From Prorocentrum cordatum (lineage: Eukaryota; Sar; Dinophyceae; Prorocentrales; Prorocentraceae), in NCBI GenBank assembly GCA_963575745.1, contig CAUYUJ010000720.1, forward strand, positions 37,501 to 101,500: a stretch of 64,000 bases of DNA, read 5' to 3'. Shown here one piece after another: positions 28,258-37,359 of the stretch. A model generated the notes under the pieces. It searched no databases, was not told the origin of the DNA, and worked only from the letters and a program-made list of their open reading frames with translations. How positions within the stretch are numbered: the first letter of the stretch is position 1; every line of letters starts with the position of its first letter. A program made the position numbers and the translations under genes.

Positions 28258-28424
28258 CAAAAACCACCCGCCTGGCCGTTTACGGGACATTCCTGCCCAC
28301 TCTTCGAGTCCTTCCCCAGGTGCGATTGCAAACATGCTTCCCTTGTCGGGGTGGTCATAATGGAAAGCGCGCCAGTGGATGGCCCTGAATGCAGAAAAGG
28401 GGGGGGGTGCTTGCAGAGCCCTCT

Positions 28425-28540
28425 CCCCCCTGCCCCCCTTCAAAGGGGGGGTGAGACTTTCGACCCCCCCCCCTCCCCCCATTAAGGGGGGGGGGTCCGA
28501 ACCCCCCCCCCCTCCCCCCCTTGAAGGGGGTGGGTTTTCT
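28425..28540. repeat. three C-run/G-run hairpins in tandem
   Basis: CCCCCCTTCAAAGGGGGG (about 28434), CCCCCCATTAAGGGGGG (about 28475) and CCCCCCTTGAAGGGGG (about 28515). Each is a perfect or near-perfect palindrome. Confidence 0.85.
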
Positions 28541-28562
28541 GTACTCTAGCGGGCAAAAGGGC

Positions 28563-28703
28563 ACTATGCACATGCACCGATCCTGGCAAGGCCCATCCTT
28601 GACCCAGGATCGGTGCACATGCCTTCCTGGCCAGCGTAGGAGGGCGTATGCACCGATCCTGGGCTCAGGATGGGCCTGTCCAGAATCGGTGTATGTGCAT
28701 AGT
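28563..28703. mobile_element. foldback element L, copy 3
   Basis: The ends ACTATGCACATGCACCGATC and GAATCGGTGTATGTGCATAG are inverse. GACCCAGGATCGGTGCAC and CGTATGCACCGATCCTGGG form the inner hairpin. Confidence 0.85.
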
Positions 28704-29111
28704 TCTCTTTCCTCTATCTATCAGAGCGTGGATTACCTACCCCGCTTTCGCTTCCAGGCAAAACCAAGTCATACCACGCTCCTCCTCACCAAGCGGCCTG
28801 ACCAGTACAGGCCGTAGTTTGGCATCGTTTGGTATCTGATGGAAGCGAGGGTGGTCAAAAGCGAGGTAGGTTTGTTTTCCCCCTAATCTACCTTCTTCCG
28901 GGGGGGGGGGCAGCACGGGCCGCTCCCTCTCCGGGACCGCCCTCTCAGCCGTTGCCGTGTCCGGCGCACCGCCCGGCTCCGCTGTCTCTATCGAGGCGCC
29001 CGCGGCCTGCCTCGTCTTGAGGGCGCGCCGGCCGCCTTCCGCTCGCGCCTCGCCGCTCCTCGGCGCACTCCCTCGTCGGTCCCTTCTTGCTCACTCGGCT
29101 GGGGAGGAAAA

Positions 29112-29299
29112 GGTACTCCAGATTTCGTAATAAAAGGGAGGGGGGTCTCATTTCGGGGGGGGTCTCTTCCAGGCTGTCTTGGAGGGCCTGGGGGGGTCTG
29201 GGGACGATGTTTTGGAGGGTTCTCCCACGGGGGAGGTCTGAAATGGCTTGTCTTGGAGGGTCCAGACCCCCTCCCTTTTATTACGACATCTGGAGTACC
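29112..29299. mobile_element. TIR element family E, copy 3
   Basis: The ends are GGTACTCCAGATTTCGTAAT and TATTACGACATCTGGAGTAC. The interior is almost identical to copy 1. Confidence 0.88.
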
Positions 29300-29369
29300 C
29301 ATACCTCTACCCCTCGCCCTTTTCTTGGGGCCTCCTGGAAGGCCTTCGGCGCGACCGCTGGATTCGCCC

Positions 29370-29440
29370 CGAGATTCTGGTCAGAACGCACCCCGGGAGA
29401 GGTCTGGGGGGTAGCGGTATCGGTGCCCTGTGGTTTCCCC
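29370..29440. repeat. partial copy of repeat Q
   Basis: TTCTGGTCAGAACGCACCCC, GGGAGAGGTCTGGGGGGTAG and CGGTATCGGTGCCCTGTGGT match one unit of 14948-15158. Confidence 0.75.
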
Positions 29441-29505
29441 AACTCGGCCTTCCCGCCTTCAGTCCCGGTAGGCTGACGTCACCTTCCATTGCCGAGCGCG
29501 TTCGA

Positions 29506-29625
29506 CTACTCGCAAAGTGCCTACTCGCAAACGCCCGAACAAAAGCACACGTCTGTTTCGACGTACTTTATCGTAGATCCCCGCGGCGGATCCAGACCAT
29601 TTGCGAGTAGCTACTTTGCGAGTAG
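29506..29625. mobile_element. 120 bp TIR element with doubled end motif
   Basis: The left end CTACTCGCAAAGTGCCTACT (then CGCAAA) and the right end TTTGCGAGTAGCTACTTTGC (then GAGTAG) are inverted repeats of about 26 bp. Each contains the 8-mer CTACTCGC twice. It is a single copy in this window. Confidence 0.8.
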
Positions 29626-29639
29626 CGGAACACGCTCGT

Positions 29640-30280
29640 CTGTTCCACCATCACCGCCCCTCCCCGCTATCCATGCCCGGATGGTTATGGCTGCCGCTGG
29701 CGGCGAGACCCTGAGCGGTCTCTGGGTACTCGGCCGGGCGAGACGCGCGCGCTTCACTGCGCGCGCCTGGCTTTCTACGCCCCCTCGCTGTGCGCGGGGC
29801 CGCGACGCCAATGACTGTGTGTGTGCTTCTGTGCGTGTTCCTCCCTGCCCCCTGCCCCCATCCTGGGCCGGCGCCTCTCGCCCTCTCTCCCCCCCCCTTT
29901 GCACGGTGGCTGAATTCGCCTAGCGCGCCCCGTTTTGCTTCGCTCGCCAGCGCAGTCCCTAAGCCCAGCCGCCGATGCAAAGTGTCTGTGCGTGTGCGTG
30001 CATGTCATCACCGGGGGAGGAAGTCTCCGAGATTGCATGGCCTGCCTTTCGTCGACGACTCTCAGCACGGCCCCCGCTCCCCCCCTGCGTTCGCGCACGT
30101 GCCTCGGGGCCACGATACGCCGGCCCCGCTCTCCCTGGCCACATCCTCTGGGTAGGGCGCATCGGCCATCGACGCCGACAAGCCCGCCTCCTTCGACTGC
30201 CTCCAGGCTTCCTCCAAGACGCAGGACGCGTGGCCGCCGGACCAGAAGGCGAGGCGGGAGGGCTGGGAGTGATGGCGCGG
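29640..30280. other. no gene recognised
   Basis: Mixed composition. Several frames open for 70-140 codons on both strands, none with a recognised domain. Confidence 0.35.
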
Positions 30281-30650
30281 AGGAGGTAGGAGGGAGGGAG
30301 GGAGAAGGAAGAGGAAGGTAGGGTGGAGGGAGGAAGTAGGAGGGAATAAGGAAGAGGGACGGATGGATGTAGGAGAGGGTAGGACAGAGGTAGGAGAGAC
30401 GGAGGATTTGGGGGAGTAATTAGGAGGGAGGTATGAAGGAGAGGGAGGTAGCTATCAGGGAGGAATAAGGAGGTCGGAGGGAAGGAGGAAGAGGAAGGTA
30501 GGATGGAGAAGGTAGGAGGAAGGGAGGTAGGAGGGAGGGTGGAGGAAGGAGGTAAGACGTGGGAGGTAGGATGTAGGAAGGTGCAGGAGGAGGAGAAGGA
30601 GGAGGAGGAGGAGGAGGTGGAGGAGTTGGAGGATAGGAGGAGAGGAGTTT
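30280..30650. repeat. degenerate GGAGGTAGGA purine-rich tract
   Basis: GGAGGGAGG, GGAGGTAGGA and GAGGAAGGTAGG words, ending in GAG triplets. Confidence 0.85.
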
Positions 30651-31480
30651 CATTATGCTGTTCACAATTTCTGGTGATGAACGACGCTACGAGGGTGCTC
30701 TTGCTCTCTGAGATGTGTTGCTCACTTGGGAGCCGCCGTTGCTGCGTGATGGCCCTCCCGCAAACGAAACAGTCTAAGTAGCCCCGGGCTCAGGAAGATG
30801 AAGGCCCTCCCACTCCCTTTCCTCCTTGCCTCCCCCCGCTGGAACAACTGAAAATTGGTGCTGGCGGCCAGCCGCGTTCCTGTTTATCGAAGGGAAGGGG
30901 CTCGCGCTCTAGGCTTCCCGAAAGGAGCAGAGCAGATGATGCCTGAGGATCCGCGCCGCATCGCCGATGCATCGGCGATTCGTTCCCTTGCGGAGCCCGA
31001 TACTTCGTCACGCCGTCATCCGCGCCGCATCGCCGATGCATTGCCGTCGTCGTCGACGTCGTCGTCGTCTTCGTCGTTCCATCGCCGTTGCATTGGCGAT
31101 ACATTGGCGATGCGTCGTGATTATCCAGCCTCGTCTACTCTGCCTGAGAAATCTCGTGTATTCGAGAGTCGAACTCGACTTCAGTACAACTTGAGAGAGC
31201 AGTATTTTCTTGGAAGCCGAACTCAACCTCAGGAAGATTTTCATTGCTTGCAAGGTAAATTCGATTTCCAAAAGAAACCGCTATCTCACCAAGGGCTGTC
31301 GTACAGTCCGGGCCCTAGCGCGCGTCATGCGTCCCCCCCACATGCCAACGTTCCCTCCAGCATTGCCGCAGGGCGTCCGGCATCACAGTCGGTGGTGCCA
31401 GAACCCCCACTGCACGCTGGGGGGGGCGCGGCCTTGCGTTATGCCTCTCCCGTCCCCCAAAAATAATGTCCGCTGTCGCC
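30651..31480. other. no gene recognised; short GCATCGCCGATG repeats
   Basis: 30950-31110 carries GCATCGCCGATGCATCGGCG and GTCGTCGTCGTC words of the same family as 3540-3690. 31140-31300 is lower in GC. No coding assignment. Confidence 0.4.
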
Positions 31481-31554
31481 GCGAATCAATTATCCTGGCG
31501 AATGACCCAACCATATGCAGTTGTGAGTGTCGCAGTTGTGCGAGTGAACTTCGG

Positions 31555-32815
31555 TGGCGCTTCCTGTGGGGTTACGAAACGTATGAACGGCGTGCCGAAA
31601 TGGGGCGGGGAGGTCGCATGTGGACCCTTCCACTGTGGCCCTCGGTGGCGCTTCGAATGGGGCCACGAAGCGTGCGAGGGATGTTCCGAAATGGAACGGG
31701 TGGACCCATGTGGACCCTGCCATTGGGGCTCTAGGTGCAGCTCCCCATGGAGCCACGAAGTGCTTGTGGTATGTGCCGAACTGGGTCGTGCGGGCGCAAA
31801 TGGATTCTGCTACTGTGGGGCCTTCGGTTGAGTTCCTTCTGGGGCCACGAGAGGTGTGAGGGGTGTGCCGAAACGGGTCGGGTGGACGCAAGTGGACCCT
31901 GCCGCTGGGGTCTTTCGTGAGCTCCCTATCGGGCCACGAAACGTGTGAGGAGTGTGACTAAATGGGTCGGGCGGACCACGGACGCATGTGGACTTTGCCA
32001 TTTGGGCCTTTGGTGGAGCTTCCCATGGGGCTATGAAGTGTGTAGATGCATGTGGGCTCTGCCAGTGGGGCCTTTGGTAGAGCTCCTATGGGGCCACGGT
32101 GCGTGTGAGAGGTGTACGTGATGAAAGGGGTCTTGCGGATGCATGTGATCCTTGCCATTTGGGCCTTCGATGGGGCTCCTTATGCGGTACTGAATCGTGT
32201 GAGGGGTGTGCCGAAATGGGTCGCGAGGACCCATGTGGGCCCTGCCACTGGGGCCTTCGGTGGAGCTTCTGTGGCTCCACGAAACGTGTAAGGGGCGTGC
32301 CGTAAATCGGTCTGGCGGGCGCATTGGGGCTGTTGTGGAGCTCCCCGTGAGGCGACGGAACGTGTGAGGAGTGTACCGAAATCGGTCGTGCGGACGCATG
32401 TGGGCCCTGTCATCGGGGCGCTTGGTGGAGCTCCCTTGTGTGGCCACGAAACGGGTCAGGGGTGTGCCGAGATGGGTCGGGCCGGTGCACGTGGACCCTG
32501 CTGCTGGGGCGTCGGGTGAGGCTCCTGCTGGGGCCAGGAAACGTGCGAGGGGTGTACCGACATGGCTCGCGCGGACGCGTGTGGACCCTGCCGCTGGGGC
32601 CTTCGGTGGGGCTCCCTCTAGGGCAACGAAACGTGTGCGGTGTGTGTGTGTGTGTGTGTGCCGACAAGTGTCGTGCGGACGCATGTGGACCTTGCCACTG
32701 GTGGAGCTCCTTCTGGGGCCACGAGCCGTGTGAGTGGTGTTCCGACATGGGTCATGCGGACGAATGTGCACTGGCCATAGGAACTTCCGGCTGAGCCCCC
32801 TATAGGGGACCACAA
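31555..32815 (+). repeat. ~90 bp minisatellite W, array 1 (about 13-14 units)
   Basis: A typical unit reads GGGGCCACGAAACGTGTGAG, GGGTGTGCCGAAATGGGTCG, GGCGGACGCATGTGGACCC and TGCCACTGGGGCCTTCGGTG. The TGCCGAAATGG landmark falls near 31590, 31680, 31770, 31863, 31950, 32207, 32371, 32462, 32552, 32650 and 32738. Units differ by 10-25%, so the array is old. It stops 20 bp before the next tandem array, which leads into the retroelement. Confidence 0.9.
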
Positions 32816-32837
32816 AGCGTGTGAGGGGTGTGCCCCC

Positions 32838-33212
32838 AGGAAGCGGGCACACGCCGTTTCCATGCGAACTCCGCGCGGATGTCTGGGCGAGGGCGGCCAT
32901 TTACCCGCTCGCGCGCGGCGCCGCTCCCAGCGACAGGCGAGCGAAAGTGCGCTGCGCCCTGGAAGCGGGAGCGCATCTTTCACGCGCGAACGCCCCGCCG
33001 AGTTTTTATGGGCGAGGACGACAATTTCCCACTCGCGCGCGGGCCCGCTGCCAACGACAAGGCGAACGAAGCGTATGCGCTGCGCCCAGGAAGCGGGGAC
33101 GCCACTTTCACGCGGCACCTGCGCGGAGTTTTGGGCGCGGGCGACATTTCTCGCCCGCTCGCGCGTGACTCCGAGGACGCATCGGCGAGCGAAACATGGG
33201 CCAGTGATTGGC
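32838..33212. repeat. three tandem ~125 bp units, the last inside the retroelement repeat
   Basis: Units begin AGGAAGCGGGCACACGCCGT (32838), GGAAGCGGGAGCGCATCTTT (32961) and GGAAGCGGGGACGCCACTTT (33089). Each contains CGCGCGGA or CCCGCCGAG, GGGCGAGG or GGGCGCGG and CTCGCGCGYG. Only the third unit is present in the downstream direct repeat. Confidence 0.85.
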
Positions 33213-33366
33213 CTTTATCTCACAGGGGGGAATGACCGCGGCGCCGAAGCGAGAAGGACACGTCTCCAAGCAGATGCGACGAGTCCGACATGAATTCGCG
33301 AAAAGAATTCGGCACAGTTGACAGACAAGGTCCCCCGAAACTGGAACCACGGCGCGCTTGTGTGTG

Positions 33367-33398
<32 letters not shown>

Positions 33399-33566
33399 TC
33401 ATAGATGTGTATAGGAAGCCCCAGAGGCCTTCCCGGTAAGCTCCCCCGCCCCGTGATTTCGAAGAATCGGGATCGGTCTCGCCCCGGGTCCTGGAAATTG
33501 CAGAGCCGTCAGAGTCGTTCTTTCGCTGGCGACGTGCGCCCCGTTCCAAGGTTTCCGAGTTACTGC
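33090..33566 (+). repeat. left terminal direct repeat of the retroelement
   Basis: It starts GAAGCGGGGACGCCACTTTC and ends GGTTTCCGAGTTACTGC. It contains a CT dinucleotide run, a GTAAG donor-like site at 33436-33440, and the first 42 codons of the reverse transcriptase frame. Confidence 0.93.
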
Positions 33567-35419
33567 ACGATTGGCTGCAAATAGGCAGGTTCGATTCCAT
33601 CAAGGGCAGGGTCAAAATCTATACTGCTGATGGCGTTCTTGAGCCTCCCAATTCAATACCTTGGCCAGTGGTTTGGTTATTGGCGACGTTCAATCCAAAA
33701 CACCGTTTCTGCACGAGCATTGCCCCACGTATTGATCGCTTACGTTCCTCAATTTCTGAATTCAAGAACAAATTGTTGTGGAGATGGTACTTTCGTAATG
33801 AGCCCAGGCGAGACTATATCAAGTGCAAGTTCTGCCCGACGGCGGAATTCTCTCATATAGCACCTCCTCCTTTGAAGTGTTGGCTTAATCATCTGGGTGC
33901 ATCTTTGCTTCATTCGGCCGCCCGCGCCGTTGCAGCCAAGAAGACAGGATGCAGGTACACCAACGTGTACCCGATGATACGTTTGGCAATGCGTGCGTTG
34001 CGAAGTCTTTCGTTCGAGTACGCAGCGGTGCCAAACGACAAGGAGGTTGGTTTCACGCTCATTCCGAAGGCCGTGAAGGTTGGCATCGACGAAAGCATTT
34101 TCGCCAATGGTAACTATATGGAGGCGGACGACGGGTACTGCGACATCACCCCGGTGGTGCGTAGATATCAACGAGTCTCTAAGAGAATCGGCCAGCTTGA
34201 GGATGACAGCTTGTACCGACAGCTGACAAGATCGTTGACTATCCCCGGGGCCTCTCTCACAGCAGTCTTGAAAATTCGATGCAAGACACACAAAGTACCC
34301 ATTACCTTCAGACCAGTACACGCGCTCTCGCGGTATATGTTCGCAGGGCTCTCGATTTGGGTGGCCCGCAAACTGCGTTCGCATACAGCTTCGATGCGTT
34401 ACATTGTCCGTGACGCTGCAGAAGCCGCTGAGCGATTAGGCGGTATGCTAGTCACCTCCACCTCGAAGTTCGCATGCATTGACGTAAAAGAGTTTTTCAT
34501 GAGCGGGGACATCCACGAGCTGGCTGAGGATTGTACCATGCACTTGGATGGGGAGGCCCGCACGGTTACGCGTGAGGCAGTAATTATTTTGTTGGAGAAC
34601 CAGTACGTCCGTAGTCCACATGTGGTTGGGCGATTCCGATGTGTAGTCGGAACTGGCATGGGACTCATACATAGTGGTGATGTCGCAGATTCCGCTCTTG
34701 TAAACATCATGGAATGCCATGTTGTTAGGAGGCGCATCATGAACTTGCACGCAATCATCACCTACATGAGGTTCAAGGATGACATCTTAATCATATACAA
34801 TGACTTTGTCTTGTTCTATCAGTTGTTCTTTCACCTTATGGCGGATCGGTCGAAGTATTTCCGCCTCAAGCTGGAAGGAGCCAGCGACAAGACAGTCAGA
34901 TGGTTACAGCTGGAGGTATGCAAGTGGCAGAACATCGTAGTGACGAAGCCGGCGTTTAAAGACTCCACTCTAGCAATCCCCTTGTCGTGTTCCAGCGCCC
35001 ACCCTCCTCACATACATCGTACGTGGCCCATGGCCATGTGGCGTTCTCTCGAGGGTTTAGGTTTTAAGGGACACGGCAGGGGCATAGCACAGAATTTGAT
35101 GATAGATCGCTTATCCAGGGCACCTATCTTGGAATCGGTTTTGCAGAGAATTCGCACGGCCAGCCTAGATTCTATGACCGCCCGAGGGCGGAGTGGTGGG
35201 GAGCAGGCGGAGCAGGGGCGATCCACGTCCTGGCTTGTGCTGCCTTTCCATCCTGAGTGGGCTGGAGCTGTAACCCAAGCGTTGTCAGCATTCTTGGGGG
35301 ACAGCGTTTTTTCCGATGTTTTGGTTTCCAATGGTCTCCAAGATTTTGGAAGAGTCCGAGTGGCTTGGTCGAATTCCTTGCCATCCATGGCGGAGCTTGT
35401 AGCTTCGACCATAGAGTAA
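33440..35419 (+). CDS. reverse transcriptase of a Penelope-like retroelement
   Basis: An RNA-directed DNA polymerase. The frame is open from 33440 (after an in-frame TAA) to a TAG at 35417-35419, about 659 codons. Numbered from the GTG at 33668 (residue 1): KTHKVPITFRPV at 206-216 matches the KIHK...RPI box of Penelope-type enzymes. ACIDVKEFF holds the motif A Asp (272). VVGTGMGLIHSGDVADS (327-343) is motif B. YMRFKDDILII is motif C with the catalytic Asp pair (371-372) and Phe-Lys before it. VRWLQLEV (410-417) matches the following FLDLEI-like motif. All catalytic Asp residues are intact and there is no frameshift, so the enzyme may be functional. The frame has no ATG before about residue 103. 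Translation must start elsewhere, perhaps after splicing at the GTAAG in the left repeat or after spliced-leader addition. The C-terminal ~90 residues match nothing I know. GC is lower than in the surroundings. Confidence 0.87.
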   Translation, partial: APPPRDFEESGSVSPRVLEIAEPSESFFRWRRAPRSKVSELLHDWLQIGRFDSIKGRVKIYTADGVLEPPNSIPWPVVWLLATFNPKHRFCTSIAPRIDRLRSSISEFKNKLLWRWYFRNEPRRDYIKCKFCPTAEFSHIAPPPLKCWLNHLGASLLHSAARAVAAKKTGCRYTNVYPMIRLAMRALRSLSFEYAAVPNDKEVGFTLIPKAVKVGIDESIFANGNYMEADDGYCDITPVVRRYQRVSKRIGQLEDDSLYRQLTRSLTIPGASLTAVLKIRCKTHKVPITFRPVHALSRYMFAGLSIWVARKLRSHTASMRYIVRDAAEAAERLGGMLVTSTSKFACIDVKEFFMSGDIHELAEDCTMHLDGEARTVTREAVIILLENQYVRSPHVVGRFRCVVGTGMGLIHSGDVADSALVNIMECHVVRRRIMNLHAIITYMRFKDDILIIYNDFVLFYQLFFHLMADRSKYFRLKLEGASDKTVRWLQLEVCKWQNIVVTKPAFKDSTLAIPLSCSSAHPPHIHRTWPMAMWRSLEGLGFKGHGRGIAQNLMIDRLSRAPILESVLQRIRTASLDSMTARGRSGGEQAEQGRSTSWLVLPFHPEWAGAVTQALSAFLGDSVFSDVLVSNGLQDFGRVRVAWSNSLPSMAELVASTIE

Positions 35420-35617
35420 TCTGCACAATTCGGTGGTTGGATGGGGTTTTGGAAGGTGGAACGTGGTAGTGGTTAAATCCATTGCCATTTCAGTTCAAGC
35501 GGAGAGCTGAGTCCATGTAAAGCCCAGTGCTCCTTGGCAAGGGGAGCCCGCTTTTTCTCTTTTTTCACGTGTCGAGTCGTCGTGACCCGTTTAGAAACAG
35601 GAAGTGCCCATTCTCTC

Positions 35618-36105
35618 GAAGCGGGGACGCCACTTTCACGCGGCATCTGCGCGGAGTTTTGGGCGCGGGCGACATTTCTCGCCCGCTCGCGCGTGACTCC
35701 GAGGACGCATCGGCGAGCGAAACATGGGCCAGTGATTGGCCTTTATCTCACAGGGGGGAATGACCGCGGCGCCGAAGCGAGAAGGACACGTCTCCAAGCA
35801 GATGCGACGAGTCCGACATGAATTCGCGAAAAGAATTCGGCACAGTTGACAGACAAGGTCCCCCGAAACTGGAACCACGGCGCGCTTGTGTGTGCTCTCT
35901 CTCTCTTTTTTTTCTCTCTCTCTCTCTCTCTCTCTCTTCATAGATGTGTATAGGAAGCCCCAGAGGCCTTCCCGGTAAGTTCCCCCGCCCCGTGATTTCG
36001 AAGAATCGGGATCGGTCTCGCCCCGGGTCCTGGAAATTGCAGAGCCGTCAGAGTCGTTCTTTCGCTGGCGACGCGCGCCCCGTTCCAAGGTTTCCGAGTT
36101 ACTGC
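35618..36105 (+). repeat. right terminal direct repeat of the retroelement
   Basis: About 99% identical to the left repeat outside the CT run, ending at the same base (GAGTTACTGC). Here GTAAGT follows CTTCCCG, one base closer to the 5' splice consensus than in the left copy. Confidence 0.93.
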
Positions 36106-36214
36106 GTAGGGCCAGCGACAACCCGTCCATTTTGGAACGAGCAATGCGATGGAAGGGCCTCGCATTGGGAGACTATCGGCTGGCTAGACGGCGCACTGGA
36201 AGTGTATACGTAGA

Positions 36215-36300
36215 CGTACGTAGATACGATATGATATGATATGATATGATCTCTATATATATACATATATCAATATATCCATGTACATATACACATGTTT
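36215..36300. repeat. ATATG / TATA microsatellite
   Basis: GATATGATATGATATGATAT followed by CTCTATATATATACATATAT. Adjacent to the retroelement's 3' side, so it could be a target or tail sequence. Confidence 0.85.
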
Positions 36301-36499
36301 GAAAGAGCGCGTTTTGTGGTCGTTTGGAGGGGGGGGGAACTGGACCCCCCTCCCTCCCCTACTTCTCCTCTCTCCCTCTCCTCGGGCCGGCGCCTGCGTC
36401 GGCGGCGACTGGCGGTGGCGGCGGGGACGACGATTTCCTTTTCTGGGCCAGCGCCGGCGCCTGCGGCGGCGGGCGGCGGCGGCGGGGAGCGTCGACGAG

Positions 36500-37095
36500 G
36501 ACGACGGTGGTGGTGGTGGTGGGTTGTGGTGGTGGTGGTGGTGGCGGTGGTGGCGGTTGTGGTGGTGGTGGTGTGGTGGTTTGTTGTGGTGGTGGTGGTT
36601 GTCGTGGTGTGTGGTGGTGGTGGTGGTTTGGTGGTGATGTGGTGGTGGTGGTTTGTGATGGTGGTGGTGGTGGTGGGTTGTGGTGGTGGTGGTGGTTGTT
36701 TGGTGGTGGTGTGGTGGTGGTTTGTGGTGGTGGTGGCGGTTATGGTGGTGGGTTGTGGTGGTGGCGGTGGTTTGTGGAGGTGGTGGTGGTGGTGGCGGTG
36801 GTGGCGGTGGTGGTGGTGTGGTGGTTTGTGGTGGTGGTGGTGGTGGGTTGTGCTGCTGGTATTGGTGGTAGTTGTGGCGGTGCTGGTGGTGGTGTGGTAG
36901 ATTGTGGTGGTGGCGGTAGTGGTGGTGGGTGTTTGTGGTGGTGATGGTGGTGATGGTGCGTTGTGGTGGTTGTGGTGGTGGTGGTGGTGGCTGTGGTGGT
37001 GGTCGTGTGGGTTGTGTGGTGGGTTGGTGGTGGTGGTGGGTTGAGGCGGTGGTGGTGGTGGTAGATTGTGGTGGTGGTGGTAGTGGTGGTAATCG
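36500..37095. repeat. GGT (ACC) triplet array
   Basis: About 600 bp of GGT triplets interrupted by TTG, GCG and TGT. Val, Gly and Trp frames on plus and His, Pro and Thr frames on minus are artefacts. GCGCCGGCGCC-type palindromes flank it on both sides (36385-36490, 37100-37250). Confidence 0.96.
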
Positions 37096-37359
37096 TCGCT
37101 GCGTCCCCGCCGTCGCCGGCGCCTGCGCCGGCGTGCTGGCCGCCGCCAGCGCTGGCGCCGGCGCCGGCGCCGGGGGGGGGGGCCCCACCCTAGGGGATGC
37201 CATTGGTCGTCGTCGCTGCGTCCCCGCCGTCGGCGCCGGCGCCGAGGAGGAGAGCGGGGTTCTTGAAGGGGGGGGGCTCGGGGGGGAGGGGAGTCCCCCT
37301 GGTTTTGATCGACGGCGCCGAATTGTTTGGGGGGGGGGCGGCCCGCCCCCCGGTTCAAA

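Larger units (their letters stand above)
33090..36105 (+). mobile_element. retroelement with ~480 bp terminal direct repeats, Penelope-like
   Basis: A reverse transcriptase frame lies between direct repeats 33090-33566 (477 bp) and 35618-36105 (488 bp). The repeats differ at only about three bases plus the length of an internal CT run (33361-33402; 35893-35939), so the element is young. The repeats lack the TG...CA ends of ordinary LTRs. The coding frame begins inside the left repeat. This fits the pseudo-LTRs of Penelope-like elements, which arise from partial tandem copies. No GIY-YIG endonuclease, integrase, protease or RNase H was recognised, and no target duplication was found. An ATATG microsatellite follows at 36218-36255. 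Confidence 0.8.

Noticed and set aside
28808-28824. GCCGTAGTTTGGCATCG resembling a leader with a deletion
   Set aside because: The match is too short and gapped to separate from chance.
33170-33215. Possible hammerhead ribozyme core in the retroelement repeat (CCGAGGA...CGAAAC)
   Set aside because: The CUGANGA core has a mismatch and GAAA does not follow stem II directly. A covariance-model search would be needed to reopen this.
33582-33610. GGTTCGATTCC, like a tRNA B box
   Set aside because: It lies inside the conserved reverse transcriptase frame and no cloverleaf can be drawn around it.
35200-35420. C-terminal GIY-YIG endonuclease in the RT protein
   Set aside because: No GIY or YIG pair and no catalytic Arg/Glu pattern could be seen in the last ~120 residues.
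36114-36126. CCGTCCATTTTGG near the retroelement 3' end, as a second leader relic
   Set aside because: Only CCATTTTGG matches contiguously; three leader bases are missing and the rest does not align.
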